DNA from: Paludibacter sp.
GTDB lineage: Bacteria > Bacteroidota > Bacteroidia > Bacteroidales > Paludibacteraceae
Length of the DNA stretch: 50,163 nt
Direction: 5' to 3'
NCBI GenBank assembly: GCA_020049515.1
Contig: JAIFKQ010000151.1
Location: 1 to 50,163, forward strand
Shown here in pieces: positions 35,293-45,318 of the stretch. The position numbers and the translations under genes were made by a program. The stretch's first letter is position 1, and every line of letters starts with the position of its first letter. The notes below the pieces were generated by a model. That model had not been told where the DNA came from, searched no databases, and worked only from the letters and a program-made list of their open reading frames with translations.

Positions 35293-36633
35293 ATGGAAGA
35301 GTATTTAGTCTATTTTGGTTTTCTACTAATCGGCATTTTGATGTCTTGGTTTTTGTTTTTGCGCAAGCATACAAATGTCATTAATTTACATATTGAGCGT
35401 GAGAAACAATTGGTGTATAACTATTCAGAGATTGACAAGCAGAAATTGGTAGTTGCTGAAACTCTTCGTTTAAAAATGGAAGAAATTAAGAATTTGCAGC
35501 AGCAATTAACCTCACAGCATCAATTATCAAGTATGCTTGGCATAGAAGTTGCTACTTTAAAATCTTCAAATAATAATTTAGAAGAGAAACTTGCTCATCA
35601 GAAAAACGAGATGGAAGGTTTACAAAAAAGGCTACTGTCTGAGTTTGAAAACATTGCTTCTAAAATTTTAAAGCAGCGGAGTGACGAATTTTCTTTGTCA
35701 AATTATAAGAATTTGAGCGATATTTTAAATCCGTTAAAAGATCGGATTCAGATTTTTGAAAAGAAAGTGGAGGAAACTTACGATAAGGAATTGCGTGATA
35801 GAATCAGTCTGCGTGAGGAAGTTCTTAAGCTTACTGAAATGAATGCAAGGGTAAGCCAAGAGGCAAATAACTTGACTAATGCATTGAAGGGCGACGTAAA
35901 AAAGCAAGGAAATTGGGGTGAAATTATATTAGAACGTGTTTTGGAGCGCTCTGGGCTAACAATTGGTCAGGAGTTTGAACGCGAAATGGTAGTGGAAGGT
36001 GCTGACCACACTGTGCAACGACCCGATGTGATAATACATTTGCCTGATAATAAGCATATTATTGTTGACTCTAAAGTTTCATTGGTTGCTTATGAGCGCT
36101 TTGTCTCTTCCGAAAAAGAGGAACATCGTGTGGAGCATTTAAAAAGCCATATTTCTTCACTTCGAACCCATGTGAAATTGCTGAGCGAAAAAAATTATCA
36201 AAATGCCCAAAATATTAATACGCCCGATTTTGTGTTAATGTTTGTTCCAATAGAAGCTTCGTTTTCGGTTGCTGTGCAAGGCGATGGAGAAATATTTTCG
36301 TATGCGTGGGATAGGAAGATAGTAATAGTTAGCCCCACTACTTTATTGGCTACTTTGCGGACTATTTCTTCTATTTGGAAGCAAGAAAACCAGACGAAGA
36401 ATGCCCTAGAAATAGCCAGATTAAGTGGTGCATTGTATGATAAATTTATTGGTTTTACCGAAGATATGGTTAAAATACGAACCAATATAGACAGAACATC
36501 TAATGCCTATGATGATGCCTTAAAAAAAATGAAAGATGGCTCAGGTAATATTATACGAACCGCTGAAAAAATTAAAGAATTGGGAGCCAAAACAGGAAAT
36601 AAATCATTACCTAATGAGTTTGAAATTTATTAA
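35293..36633 (+). CDS. rmuC: DNA recombination protein RmuC
   Basis: A 446-aa protein with an N-terminal membrane helix (YLVYFGFLLIGILMSWFLFL), a long coiled coil (about 30-190) and the RmuC nuclease-like domain: GDVKKQGNWGEIILERVLERSGL, RPDVIIHLPDNKHIIVDSKVSLVAYERFV, TPDFVLMFVPIEASFSVAVQGD and IVSPTTLLATLRTI. In E. coli RmuC limits recombination at inverted repeats. Complete length. It stands alone between the small RHH-like gene and the DUF3078 gene. Confidence 0.95.
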   Translation: MEEYLVYFGFLLIGILMSWFLFLRKHTNVINLHIEREKQLVYNYSEIDKQKLVVAETLRLKMEEIKNLQQQLTSQHQLSSMLGIEVATLKSSNNNLEEKLAHQKNEMEGLQKRLLSEFENIASKILKQRSDEFSLSNYKNLSDILNPLKDRIQIFEKKVEETYDKELRDRISLREEVLKLTEMNARVSQEANNLTNALKGDVKKQGNWGEIILERVLERSGLTIGQEFEREMVVEGADHTVQRPDVIIHLPDNKHIIVDSKVSLVAYERFVSSEKEEHRVEHLKSHISSLRTHVKLLSEKNYQNAQNINTPDFVLMFVPIEASFSVAVQGDGEIFSYAWDRKIVIVSPTTLLATLRTISSIWKQENQTKNALEIARLSGALYDKFIGFTEDMVKIRTNIDRTSNAYDDALKKMKDGSGNIIRTAEKIKELGAKTGNKSLPNEFEIY

Positions 36634-36697
36634 TTTTGAATAGCTATATTTCAGTTTGTTAGTTAATTTGCGGTTTTTTTGATTTAAATTTAAACAT

Positions 36698-38230
36698 ATG
36701 AATTTAAGAATTTCTTTAACAATAGTTTTATTCTTCATTGTAACTCATTTATTTTCACAGTATGAAGCGTACTCGGTTGATAGTGTGAGTAGTATTAACG
36801 ATGAGTCGCCTTTAATTATTGACTTAGATAGTTTGCTTGAGGGCAAAGTTGAAAAAGGCGTGTTGTCGAAAATAAATACACCCAAGTTCGTTAATACACC
36901 CAGGATGTCAAATAGAAAGTTGAAATCAAAAGAGTTAAAAGAATCTTTAGGTAATCAAGCTTTTGACTCTCTACTTATAGCTAATAAAAATTTGCAAGAA
37001 CAAGATATAGAACCACAAGAGATTGATTTTTGGAAAAACGCTCCATTAGTCTCTATCGATTCGTTGGTGTTAAAAGCGAATCCGTTTTTTATTGAATTAG
37101 TATATATGGGGTTGCCTTATAAATTTAATTTAAATACTGAGTTAGATTTTCAAACCTTATATTTTGAATATAAAGCAAAAACCATAACGTCGAGTTACTT
37201 ACCTCTCTTTGAAGTACAGTCGCCAGAACTGTTTATTTATACCTTACGCCGTGATGGACGTGACGAAATAACTCGAACTGCAGCTAATCTGTATGCGTTT
37301 AGTTTTGAAGAATTGCCTGATCCGAGTAGGCTGAAAAACCAAAAGATAACGCAACACCGACTTGATAAAGTTAAATTTGTTGACGAAGATGAGTCATACA
37401 CAAATGACAAGAAGCTGAATTTAAAAAAAATAATTCCTAGTTCATGGTTTCACAAATCCAGTGCATTAGCCCAGTTTTCTCAAAATTCAGTATCAAGTAA
37501 TTGGTATCAAGGTGGCACTAGTAATTTGTCTGTGTTGGGAATCTTGCAGGGAAAACTGAATTATGACAATAAAAAAAACATTCAATGGGATAACTCTGCT
37601 GAATGGCGTATGGGATTTAATACGGTGAGCGGGGATACTTTAAGGTCATTAAGTACGAATGATGATGTGCTCAAACTAAACAGTAAGCTAGGCATAAAAG
37701 CAAGTGGTAATTGGTTTTATAGTGGATCGGTTGATTTTTCAACTCAATTTTTCAATAGCTATAAAGGTATCAATTCAACAGTAATGAAAGCTTCTTTTTT
37801 AACTCCTATTCGATTGAATATAGGTTTTGGTTTTGATTATAAATATAAGAAAATCTTTTCGTTAATGTTTTCACCTGTAGCATATAAGTATATTTATATT
37901 TATGATGATTTAAAAGTAGATCCTAATCTTTTTGGTATAGATTTGGGTAAAAATGTACTTAGTGAAGTAGGTAGCTCTTTCAAGGCAATTCTTTCTTTGC
38001 CAATTTCACGTGAAATACAGCTTGACTCGAAACTATCATTTTACACCAACTATAAAAAAGTGGAAATAGATTGGGAAGTAGTTTGCAATATCACAATCAA
38101 TAGGTTTATGTCAACTCGAATTTCACTGAATCCACGATATGACAATACAGTAATTGAAAAAAATGGTGACAAGGCTCAAGTGCAATACAAGCAATTATTG
38201 AGTGTAGGGTTTTCTCATAAATTCAAATAG
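36698..38230 (+). CDS. DUF3078 family outer-membrane-like protein
   Basis: A 510-aa protein. Signal peptide (RISLTIVLFFIVTHLFSQ). An N-terminal region of about 240 residues contains IDSLVLKANPFFIELVYMGLPYKFNL. The DUF3078 region follows, with ALAQFSQNSVSSNWYQGGTSNLSVLGILQGKLNYD, WRMGFNTVSGDTLRSLSTNDDVLKLNSKLGIKASGNWFYSGSVDFSTQF and repeated amphipathic strands to the end. It is probably an outer-membrane barrel with an N-terminal extension. The function is unknown. It lies 64 bp after rmuC and converges on the HD-domain gene with only 4 bp between the two stops. Confidence 0.82.
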   Translation: MNLRISLTIVLFFIVTHLFSQYEAYSVDSVSSINDESPLIIDLDSLLEGKVEKGVLSKINTPKFVNTPRMSNRKLKSKELKESLGNQAFDSLLIANKNLQEQDIEPQEIDFWKNAPLVSIDSLVLKANPFFIELVYMGLPYKFNLNTELDFQTLYFEYKAKTITSSYLPLFEVQSPELFIYTLRRDGRDEITRTAANLYAFSFEELPDPSRLKNQKITQHRLDKVKFVDEDESYTNDKKLNLKKIIPSSWFHKSSALAQFSQNSVSSNWYQGGTSNLSVLGILQGKLNYDNKKNIQWDNSAEWRMGFNTVSGDTLRSLSTNDDVLKLNSKLGIKASGNWFYSGSVDFSTQFFNSYKGINSTVMKASFLTPIRLNIGFGFDYKYKKIFSLMFSPVAYKYIYIYDDLKVDPNLFGIDLGKNVLSEVGSSFKAILSLPISREIQLDSKLSFYTNYKKVEIDWEVVCNITINRFMSTRISLNPRYDNTVIEKNGDKAQVQYKQLLSVGFSHKFK

Positions 38231-38234
38231 AAAA

Positions 38235-38777
38235 TTACTCCCCAAATAATTTATGCCAAGTATCAAATTGTGCTACTTCAGCTTCTCCAAAATGAAGTAA
38301 GCTTCGTTTGATTCTTTCTATTGAATGCTCTTCCGTAAGTTGTGTTTTGGAAAAAAACTTGTCGGCATAACAGATTAATTTTTCTTCGAGCGAAACGGGT
38401 ATCATGTCTCTATGAGGTAATGGCAATTTATTTTTTAATATATTCTTTAAACTTATTCCAACACCAGTATGCCTCTCGCAAACCAATGCATGACGAGGAA
38501 GGCCATCTTCTCGCAATAAATCGGCTCCCAAATAACCATGCTTTATGTAAGGATGTTCTCCTCGGCAATGAATTCGAGGTGCATCACACAAAAAAATACC
38601 GATGTCATGTAGCATGGCTGCTTCAGCAACAAATTCGGTATCTATTTTTAGGTCTGGATTGTTATTTGCTATTTTTAATGCCTTGTTTTTGATTTGTTCG
38701 CTGTGAATTAGTAATATGTAATGAATATCACTTTCTTTTGGATAATACTTTTCAATGAGTTCAATAGGGTCAAACAT
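38235..38777 (-). CDS. HD-domain phosphohydrolase-like protein
   Basis: A 180-aa protein with an HD metal-dependent phosphohydrolase core: LLIHSEQIKNKALKIA (first His), AAMLHDIGIFLCDAP (HD pair), HPYIKHGYLGADLLRE, HALVCERHTGVGIS, and VSLEEKLICYADKFFSK (final Asp). Metal ligands H...HD...D are present. This subgroup is often annotated as uncharacterised HDIG-domain or tRNA-processing related protein; the substrate cannot be named. It overlaps no gene and is convergent with the DUF3078 gene. Confidence 0.88.
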   Translation of the reverse strand: MFDPIELIEKYYPKESDIHYILLIHSEQIKNKALKIANNNPDLKIDTEFVAEAAMLHDIGIFLCDAPRIHCRGEHPYIKHGYLGADLLREDGLPRHALVCERHTGVGISLKNILKNKLPLPHRDMIPVSLEEKLICYADKFFSKTQLTEEHSIERIKRSLLHFGEAEVAQFDTWHKLFGE

Positions 38778-39095
38778 AGTTGATATTTAGTGTGTTGAAG
38801 TTTAAAATATCAATTTCCTTTAAAAAAAAACAGGAATAAAGACAGAAACTATCTAAAAAGTTAGGAATGTTATTTTCGTTCAGTATTCTCTGTTTATATG
38901 AGTGAAATTATATCAATAAATACTTGCTAAGTGCCCGTTATTGTGTACAGCTCTTAGTTATTTTTAGATTGTTTAAAGTTTAAATTTTAGCTTTTCTGTA
39001 TTCAAATTTTCAAATTTATATTTTAAATCATATAACATACAATTCGTTGTTTTGTTTGATTGGTTGAAGTTTATTTAAATAAAATGATGTGAATT
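38778..39095. other. Intergenic region, no gene seen
   Basis: 318 bp between divergent genes. AT-rich; no strong hairpin or promoter box was identified. Confidence 0.4.
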
Positions 39096-39650
39096 ATGAC
39101 TGATTGTACTTGGCCAGGGAATGATGAGTTGATGCGTACATACCATGATGAGGAGTGGGGTGTACCATTGCATGACGACACTAAATTGTTTGAATTTCTT
39201 GTTCTGGATACATTTCAGGCAGGGTTAAGCTGGAAAATAGTGTTATACAAACGAGAGAATTTTAGGAAAGCTTTTGACGCTTTTAATGCTCATAAAATTG
39301 CGTTATACCAAGAGGCTAAAATTCAATATTTAATGCAAGATGCGTCCATCGTTCGGAATCAACTAAAAATTAGAGCTACTGTAGGCAATGCGCGCGAGTT
39401 TTTAAAAATTCAATCCGAATTTGGCTCGTTTAATACTTACATTTGGCAATTTACTGAAGGTAAACCCCAATTTAATTATCCGCACATCAACGCCGATATT
39501 CCTTCAAAATCTGCAGCTTCGGATGCGATGAGCAAAGATTTACTGAAACGTGGTTTCAAGTTTGTAGGTTCTACAATTTGCTATGCTTTTATGCAAGCTT
39601 CGGGCATGGTGAACGACCATCTTGTGGGTTGCAGTAAATGCCATAAATGA
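39096..39650 (+). CDS. tag: DNA-3-methyladenine glycosylase I
   Basis: A 184-aa HhH-family glycosylase that removes 3-methyladenine from DNA. The zinc ligands of E. coli Tag are all at the same positions: C4, H17, H175, C179. The base pocket has Y16 and W46 (QAGLSWKIVLYKRENF), but the position of the base-contacting Glu38 is Asp here (LVLDTFQAG). KSAASDAMSKDLLKRGFKFVGSTICYAFMQASGMVNDH is the usual C-terminal block. Start MTDCTWPG is fixed by C4. It is monocistronic. Confidence 0.95.
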   Translation: MTDCTWPGNDELMRTYHDEEWGVPLHDDTKLFEFLVLDTFQAGLSWKIVLYKRENFRKAFDAFNAHKIALYQEAKIQYLMQDASIVRNQLKIRATVGNAREFLKIQSEFGSFNTYIWQFTEGKPQFNYPHINADIPSKSAASDAMSKDLLKRGFKFVGSTICYAFMQASGMVNDHLVGCSKCHK

Positions 39651-39713
39651 ATATTTATTCAACAATTAAATATTTTTGTCGTTACTGTGTTTCAAAATGG
39701 TTTAATAAGTTGT

Positions 39714-39721
39714 ACTTTTGC
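39714..39721 (+). promoter_or_regulatory. -7 box ahead of the decayed arginine-catabolic pair
   Basis: TACTTTTG is a full match to TAnnTTTG; TTTC lies 19 nt upstream. It precedes the pseudogene start region by about 20 nt, so the promoter has outlived its genes. Confidence 0.45.
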
Positions 39722-39734
39722 AAAAAGCATTTTG

Positions 39735-40075
39735 TGAATTTTAACCTACAAAATCAAACCTCCACCTTAAAGCTGTTGTACTAGGCAGCCTGGTTCCGTA
39801 GGCAGCATTCCCACATTATACGCTGTTTACGATGCAAAGTTTTATAAATCTGTGGTGAGTGGAGTTTTCCCAACAGAGGAGTCAATAAACAAAGAGATGA
39901 CTGCATTTGATAAAGTGCTTCTGAAATACGATGTGCAGGTATTTTGACTGTGAACATGGGAAAATTGTATTCAGGTTTTTGCTCGCGATGTAGGGTTTGT
40001 AATAGATGATAAAATTATTAATTCCAACATTATTTCGGACCACGAAGACCAATAGGAGGTATATGAAGTAATTTC
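39735..40075 (+). pseudogene. Remnant of arginine-deiminase-like amidinotransferase
   Basis: Three-frame reading recovers pieces of a Bacteroidetes arginine-deiminase-related protein: KAVVLGS after a one-base loss in an A-run near 39770, then YAVYDAKFYKSVVSGVFPTEE continuing NKEMTAFDKVLLKYDVQVF to a stop at about 39948, then QVFARDVGFVIDDKIINSNII to another stop at about 40051. The C-terminal two thirds are gone; the sequence runs directly into the aminotransferase remnant. Family members act on arginine or citrulline and are commonly paired with ornithine aminotransferase. Several frameshifts and stops make it non-functional. Confidence 0.8.
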
Positions 40076-40094
40076 TAGCAATGCTTCAATATTT

Positions 40095-40690
40095 GCCGGA
40101 AGTACAATGTATTGTTTGTTGCCGATGAGGTGAAAACATGCATTGCACGAATCAGGAAAATTGTTGACCTGCGATTACGAAGGTGTACAACCTGACATTT
40201 TGATTTTGAAAATGCCTTGTCCGGTTGAGTATATCCAGTTTCGGCAGTGCCAACAAGCAGCGAAATTATGGAAGTGATTCGTCCTGGGCAGTATGACTCT
40301 ACTTTTGGTTGTAACCCAATAGCCGCAGCGGTTGCCATATCGGTATTGGAAGTGATAAGTGCTGGAGAGCTTGCAGATAATGCTTTCAATTTGGGGGCTA
40401 TTTTTCGAATGGAAATGGACAGGTTTTACAAAACATCAAAAATTGCTACTTCGGTTCGGGGAAAAGGATTGCTGAATCCTCTGATAATTAAAAATCATAG
40501 CATAAGGATTTAGCTTGGGATATTTGCATACTACTAGCCGAAAACGGATTGCTAGCCAAACCAACACAAACCAATATTATTTAGTTTGCATCGCCATTGT
40601 GCTTTACCAAAAAGCAACCTATGGGACATGTTAAAATTATTACTGGTGCAATTCATGAGTTTTGTAGAACTTGCTATCAAAAAAGAAAAT
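40095..40690 (+). pseudogene. rocD: Remnant of ornithine aminotransferase (class III)
   Basis: The C-terminal half of an ornithine-oxoacid aminotransferase is readable across frames: YNVLFVADEV, then a shift to GKLLTCDYEGVQPDILIL, a shift to ALSGGVYPVSAV (the PLP-lysine block, with the expected GK-ALSGG region damaged near 40208), then the longest intact stretch SEIMEVIRPGQYDSTFGCNP to GKGLLNPLIIKN, a stop at 40511, LAWDICILLAENGLLAKPTQTNII, a stop, and FTKKQ... to about 40680. The N-terminal half is missing. At least three frameshifts and two stops. It would have converted ornithine to glutamate semialdehyde. Confidence 0.88.
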
Positions 40691-40776
40691 AGTTTTTTTA
40701 AGCTTTCAATTTTGATATGCAATAATTTTTTAGTTTGGTCGAAAAATTATCCTTCATAAGAACATTCATATTTTTA

Positions 40777-40798
40777 AGAATACCTCTACAGGTATTCT
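40777..40798. repeat. 9-bp hairpin after the pseudogenes
   Basis: AGAATACCT (40777-40785) pairs with AGGTATTCT (40790-40798) around CTAC; a T8 run follows 6 nt later. Possibly the old terminator of the dead operon. Confidence 0.5.
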
Positions 40799-40826
40799 AA
40801 ACTGTTTTTTTTAAGAAAATACAAAA

Positions 40827-40857
40827 TAAGACCACTTCAAAATTAGAAGTGGTCTTA
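40827..40857 (-). terminator. Intrinsic terminator of the hemerythrin gene
   Basis: A 12-bp perfect stem (40827-40838 with 40846-40857), 7-nt loop; a T-rich tail follows on the minus strand. Confidence 0.75.
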
Positions 40858-40934
40858 AATTTAGCATCAATATTATGAAATTCGAATGATTAATTTAGTG
40901 CTAATGCAATGTGAAACATATTAGATTTGAACTA

Positions 40935-41519
40935 TTAGAAGAGTATTTGTTCTTCTTTTTTAATGTGTTTTTCATTCAATTGATTCTTTATCTCATAATA
41001 TGCTGATATAGAGGTTTTTGTAAACACTCTTTTTTCTACTGCCTCAAACATACGAATTAGTTCAAGTTGTAATTCTTCGGGTAGTATTTTTTTGATAAAG
41101 GGGAAAATGAAGTTTTCTTCCTGTGATAGATGAACTTGAAGCATGTTGACATACTTTTTCAAGTTTTCTGTAATTTCTTCTAGCGAAACTGGGCTTATAG
41201 ACTTACATTTTTCTAAAGCCACAATAATTTCACTCAAAATAACTGTTTCATTTTTATGGTCAATTATCAAGTCCGAGAGTACTTCATTTTCAGCTTCGGT
41301 GGTGTTAATCGATGCTTCATGAAACAAAATTTCTTCTTTACTGTAATGATTTTTACTTACAAATTCATTGACAAAATCAATTGCTAGCTCTATATCTTCT
41401 ATGCTATAGACCATTTTAGTATTTGAGTTATCAACAATGTTTGAAATAATTCCCAGAACAGACTTTATTGCCTCGTGCTCTTGAATTAAATTCTGAATTA
41501 AATCCTGTGTTTTTTCCAT
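40935..41519 (-). CDS. Hemerythrin-like domain protein
   Basis: A 194-aa four-helix protein with histidine/carboxylate spacing of the hemerythrin HHE cation-binding family: LIQEHEAI, VSKNHYSKEEILFHE, LIIDHKNETVI and LQVHLSQEENFIFPFIKKIL. The family binds a di-iron centre that senses or carries O2, or handles NO and repair of iron-sulfur proteins. In an organism with FeFe-hydrogenase maturases and fumarate reductase, an oxygen- or NO-defence role is plausible, but inferred. Monocistronic, with a terminator at 40827-40857. Confidence 0.88.
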   Translation of the reverse strand: MEKTQDLIQNLIQEHEAIKSVLGIISNIVDNSNTKMVYSIEDIELAIDFVNEFVSKNHYSKEEILFHEASINTTEAENEVLSDLIIDHKNETVILSEIIVALEKCKSISPVSLEEITENLKKYVNMLQVHLSQEENFIFPFIKKILPEELQLELIRMFEAVEKRVFTKTSISAYYEIKNQLNEKHIKKEEQILF

Positions 41520-41795
41520 AACTTCTGTGTTTTTTAGTGATATTATTATATTTAGAAACCAGTTAGCTTTCAGTATTTATTCAAAGAAATGAGATAACTC
41601 TACAAATGTATGTATTTTTTTTTCATTTCTCCTCTTTTTATTGATGTATTTGATGCAAATAAATTTGGTGTTTTTTATTCTTGCTCTATATCAGCTAATT
41701 ATCGTTTTATTTTAATGTTGGTATTGGTTTTTTAGGTATTTTTTTTTTTCTTAAATTTGTTGTCTAAATATTTCTACTTTTCATGTGATCGAAAA
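41520..41795. other. Intergenic region between hemerythrin gene and sdh terminator
   Basis: About 275 bp, T-rich. It should hold the hemerythrin-gene promoter on the minus strand, but no clear box was found. No gene seen. Confidence 0.35.
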
Positions 41796-41829
41796 AAAAG
41801 ACCGCTTCGAGTATTCAAAGCGGTCTTTT
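41796..41829 (-). terminator. Intrinsic terminator of the sdh operon
   Basis: A 12-bp perfect stem (41796-41807 with 41818-41829), 10-nt loop. On the minus strand it is followed by a run of T. It lies 18 bp after the sdhB stop. Confidence 0.9.
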
Positions 41830-41847
41830 AATTAAAATGATTATTCG

Positions 41848-42603
41848 TTAATCTTGAAACTTAGCACTCAAGAACTCACGGTTCAAGCGGGCAATGTGCG
41901 AAATAGAAATTGCTTTTGGGCATTCTGCTTCGCAAGCTCCTGTGTTTGTACAGTTACCAAATCCAAGTTCGTCCATTTTGGCTACCATGGCTTTGGCGCG
42001 GGCTGCTCCTTCCACTTTTCCTTGTGGCAATAATGCTAGCTGACTTACTTTGGCAGCTACGAACAACATAGCTGATCCGTTTTTGCATGTAGCGGCACAA
42101 GCACCACAACCAATACATGAGGCAGCATCCATTGCTTCGTCGGCATTGATTTTAGAAATTGGTATGGCATTTCCGTCAGGAACGCCACCAGTATTTACAT
42201 TAACGTAACCACCAGCTTGAATAATTTTGTCGAAAGCGCCACGGTCCACCATCAAATCCTTAATTACCGGAAATGCTTTCGAGCGCCAAGGCTCTACAGT
42301 AATGGTTTCACCATCGTGAAAACGGCGCATGTGAAGTTGACAAGTTGTAGTTTCGCCATCCAATCCGTGCGGATGACCATTGATATACAGGCTACACATC
42401 CCGCAAATTCCTTCGCGACAATCGTGATCGAATGCAATCGGTTCTTTGCGTTCTTTGATTAATTTCTCATTCAAAATGTCCAACATTTCGAGGAAAGAAT
42501 TATCGGTAGATACATTGTCCAATTTGTAGATTTCAAAACTACCTTTTACTTTTGGACTGCCTTGACGCCAAACTTTTAGCGATATATTTATACTTTTTTC
42601 CAT
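41848..42603 (-). CDS. sdhB: Succinate dehydrogenase/fumarate reductase iron-sulfur subunit
   Basis: A 251-aa subunit with three iron-sulfur sites: [12 protein letters not shown]...C for [2Fe-2S] (about residues 62-87), [11 protein letters not shown] for [4Fe-4S], and [13 protein letters not shown] with the earlier Cys residues for the third cluster. It passes electrons between the flavoprotein and the membrane cytochrome. It lies last in a C-A-B operon, 11 bp after sdhA. Bacteroidales use this complex mainly as a fumarate reductase in anaerobic respiration; direction cannot be read from sequence. Confidence 0.96.
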   Translation of the reverse strand: MEKSINISLKVWRQGSPKVKGSFEIYKLDNVSTDNSFLEMLDILNEKLIKERKEPIAFDHDCREGICGMCSLYINGHPHGLDGETTTCQLHMRRFHDGETITVEPWRSKAFPVIKDLMVDRGAFDKIIQAGGYVNVNTGGVPDGNAIPISKINADEAMDAASCIGCGACAATCKNGSAMLFVAAKVSQLALLPQGKVEGAARAKAMVAKMDELGFGNCTNTGACEAECPKAISISHIARLNREFLSAKFQD

Positions 42604-42614
42604 TGGGATTTTTT

Positions 42615-44591
42615 TTACGCTTTATAATTACGTTGTTGACGGTGAATGAATTCATATTCTAGTGCTTCTTTGAGCAATTCTGGCTCATTTCCATCACCAT
42701 TGAACTTCCAGCAAGAGGTGAATGAAAATTCTTCGTCATTACGAAGTGCTTCACCATCTGGTGTTTGGTATTCTTCGCGGAAGTGACCACCACATGATTC
42801 TTCGCGCATCAATGAATCACGTGCAATTAATTCTCCAATTTCTATAAAATCGGCAACTCGCAATGCTTTTTCCAATTCTACGTTCAAATCAGTGCTTACA
42901 CCAGGAACATATACTTTGGTCCAAAACTCATGACGAACGGCTTTGATTTTTTCCAATGCAGTTTCCAAACCTGCTTTGTTGCGACCCATTCCTACAAAAT
43001 CCCACATAATTAATCCTAATTCGCGATGAATTGAATCAACAGATTTTGTTCCTTGAATCTTCATTATCTTCTCGATTTTTGCATGAACGGCTTTTTCAGC
43101 ATCGTTAAATTCAGGTAAATCGGTACTCAAGCGAGGCACTTGAATTTGATCGGACAAATAGTTTTGAATGGTATATGGCAAAACAAAATATCCATCGGCC
43201 AAACCTTGCATCAATGCCGAAGCACCCAAGCGGTTGGCTCCATGATCGGAGAAATTGGCTTCACCAATACAGAATAGTCCTTTAATAGAAGTTTGAAGTT
43301 CATAATCCACCCAAACACCACCCATTGTATAATGAATAGCTGGATAAATCATCATTGGCGTATTGTATGGATTTTCGTCAACAATTTTTTCGTACATTTG
43401 GAATAAATTACCATAACGTTCGCGCACTACATCTTCGCCCAATCGTTTGATAGAAGCCGAAAAGTCCAGATAAACCGCCAAACCTGTATTTCCAACACCA
43501 AAACCAGCGTCGCAACGCTCTTTGGCTGCACGTGAAGCTACATCGCGAGGTACAAGGTTACCAAAAGCAGGGTAACGACGCTCTAAATAATAATCACGTT
43601 CGTCTTCTGTCAAGTCAGTTGCTTTCTTTTTTCCTGCACGGATAGCTTCTGCATCTTCCTTCTTTTTTGGTGTCCAAATACGTCCATCGTTACGCAATGA
43701 TTCCGACATCAAAGTCAGTTTCGATTGCGTTTCGCCATGTACCGGAATACATGTTGGGTGAATTTGACAATACGAAGGATTGGAAATATAAGCACCTTTT
43801 TTATACATTTGAACGGCAGCCGATGCATTTGAAGTCATGGCATTGGTAGAAAGGAAAAATGCATTTCCGTAACCACCCGATCCTACAACTACTGCATGTG
43901 CAAAGAAACGCTCTATTTTTCCAGTTACCAAGTTGCGGGCAATAATACCCCGGGCACGCCCTTCAATGACTACCACGTCCAACATTTCGTAGCGAGAATA
44001 TAATTTTACTGCACCTTTGCCCACCTGACGGCTCAAAGCAGAATAAGCTCCCAGTAATAATTGTTGTCCGGTTTGACCTTTAGCATAAAAAGTACGTGAA
44101 ACTTGAGCTCCACCAAATGAGCGGTTGTCCAATAAACCACCATATTCGCGGGCAAAAGGAACACCTTGTGCCACACATTGGTCGATAATTCCGTTAGACA
44201 CCTCGGCCAAACGATATACGTTGGCTTCGCGAGCACGGTAATCGCCCCCTTTAATAGTATCGTAGAAAAGACGGTAAACAGAGTCACCATCATTTTGATA
44301 ATTTTTTGCTGCATTGATACCCCCTTGTGCAGCAATGGAATGCGCACGGCGTGGAGAATCTTGAATACAAAAGTTTAATACATTGAAGCCAAGTTCTGCA
44401 AGCGAAGCCGCTGCAGATGCTCCAGCCAAACCTGTACCTACCACAATAATGTCGAGGCGACGTTTGTTGGAAGGATTCACCAGTTTTTGGTGTGCTTTGT
44501 AATTATTCCATTTTTCGGCCAATGGACCTGCAGGAATTCTTGCGTCTATTTTTGTTGCCTCTACCTCGGTAGTTTCTATTTTCTTTGCCAT
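42615..44591 (-). CDS. sdhA: Succinate dehydrogenase/fumarate reductase flavoprotein subunit
   Basis: A 658-aa flavoprotein. N-terminal FAD dinucleotide fold ([22 protein letters not shown]), the histidine-FAD attachment region ([15 protein letters not shown]), [21 protein letters not shown], the substrate-binding [10 protein letters not shown] region, [19 protein letters not shown] and C-terminal helical domain with [25 protein letters not shown]. It interconverts succinate and fumarate. Full length for the B. subtilis/Bacteroides-type complex. It lies between sdhC (37 bp upstream) and sdhB. Confidence 0.97.
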   Translation of the reverse strand: MAKKIETTEVEATKIDARIPAGPLAEKWNNYKAHQKLVNPSNKRRLDIIVVGTGLAGASAAASLAELGFNVLNFCIQDSPRRAHSIAAQGGINAAKNYQNDGDSVYRLFYDTIKGGDYRAREANVYRLAEVSNGIIDQCVAQGVPFAREYGGLLDNRSFGGAQVSRTFYAKGQTGQQLLLGAYSALSRQVGKGAVKLYSRYEMLDVVVIEGRARGIIARNLVTGKIERFFAHAVVVGSGGYGNAFFLSTNAMTSNASAAVQMYKKGAYISNPSYCQIHPTCIPVHGETQSKLTLMSESLRNDGRIWTPKKKEDAEAIRAGKKKATDLTEDERDYYLERRYPAFGNLVPRDVASRAAKERCDAGFGVGNTGLAVYLDFSASIKRLGEDVVRERYGNLFQMYEKIVDENPYNTPMMIYPAIHYTMGGVWVDYELQTSIKGLFCIGEANFSDHGANRLGASALMQGLADGYFVLPYTIQNYLSDQIQVPRLSTDLPEFNDAEKAVHAKIEKIMKIQGTKSVDSIHRELGLIMWDFVGMGRNKAGLETALEKIKAVRHEFWTKVYVPGVSTDLNVELEKALRVADFIEIGELIARDSLMREESCGGHFREEYQTPDGEALRNDEEFSFTSCWKFNGDGNEPELLKEALEYEFIHRQQRNYKA

Positions 44592-44628
44592 AATAAAATT
44601 TACTATTTACTAATTTACTATTTACTTA

Positions 44629-45318
44629 TTAGAGACGAAATCTCAACAAAAAATAAACGGGAATTGATATAAACATTAGGATAATAATAGTTGAAAGTAT
44701 ATTTGAAATCACCTTAACTCGTGGCATCCAAACACTGTTATTTAGCCCTAATGAATGCAATGCACTCCATACACCATGAGTTAAGTGAGCCCACAACGCT
44801 ACCAGCCATACAATATAAAGTATTGAATAAAGCGGTTGGCTGAAATAATGCTTAATCCAATAGGCTCCATCGGCTGCTGTAGCTAATAAACCTTCGTTAA
44901 CTTCAAATCCAAGTTTGTGATTAATTTCCACCAACTGCATTTTTGCCCAAAATTGATAAAGGTGTAATACCATAAATCCAAGAATGATAATTCCCAAAAC
45001 TAACATGTTTTGCGATGCCCATTCTACACTTTTTTGGGTTTTTGTTACTGCATAGCTTACTTCTCCGCGTGCTTTTTTGTTTTGAAAAGAAAGGTACAAA
45101 GCATAAAGAATATGCACTATAAATCCAATTGCAAGTATTTTTGTACCTACAAGTGCATACCAGTTTGCACCCAGAAACTCACAAATTAAATTATAAGATT
45201 CAGACGAAAGCAACACAACGAAATTCATTGTGCCGTGAAAAATGAGGAATAATACTAGGAAAACCCCCGAAATACTCATAATAAGCTTTCGCCCAATAGA
45301 GGAATCAATTAACCACAT
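44629..45318 (-). CDS. sdhC: Succinate dehydrogenase/fumarate reductase cytochrome b subunit
   Basis: A 229-aa membrane anchor with five helices (residues about 12-32, 60-80, 103-125, 155-180, 200-222). Conserved histidines for the two b hemes lie in FHGTMN, VHILYALYL, LHLYQFWA and HLTHGVWSALHSLG. This is the Bacillus/Wolinella-type cytochrome b558 family, with no separate sdhD. It accepts electrons from or gives them to menaquinone. First gene of the operon, preceded by a consensus promoter and a leader of about 190 nt. Confidence 0.94.
   Translation of the reverse strand: MWLIDSSIGRKLIMSISGVFLVLFLIFHGTMNFVVLLSSESYNLICEFLGANWYALVGTKILAIGFIVHILYALYLSFQNKKARGEVSYAVTKTQKSVEWASQNMLVLGIIILGFMVLHLYQFWAKMQLVEINHKLGFEVNEGLLATAADGAYWIKHYFSQPLYSILYIVWLVALWAHLTHGVWSALHSLGLNNSVWMPRVKVISNILSTIIILMFISIPVYFLLRFRL

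Noticed and set aside
40247-40513. 88-aa plus-strand ORF as an independent gene
   Set aside because: It is the longest intact piece of the ornithine aminotransferase pseudogene; coding similarity continues on both sides in other frames.
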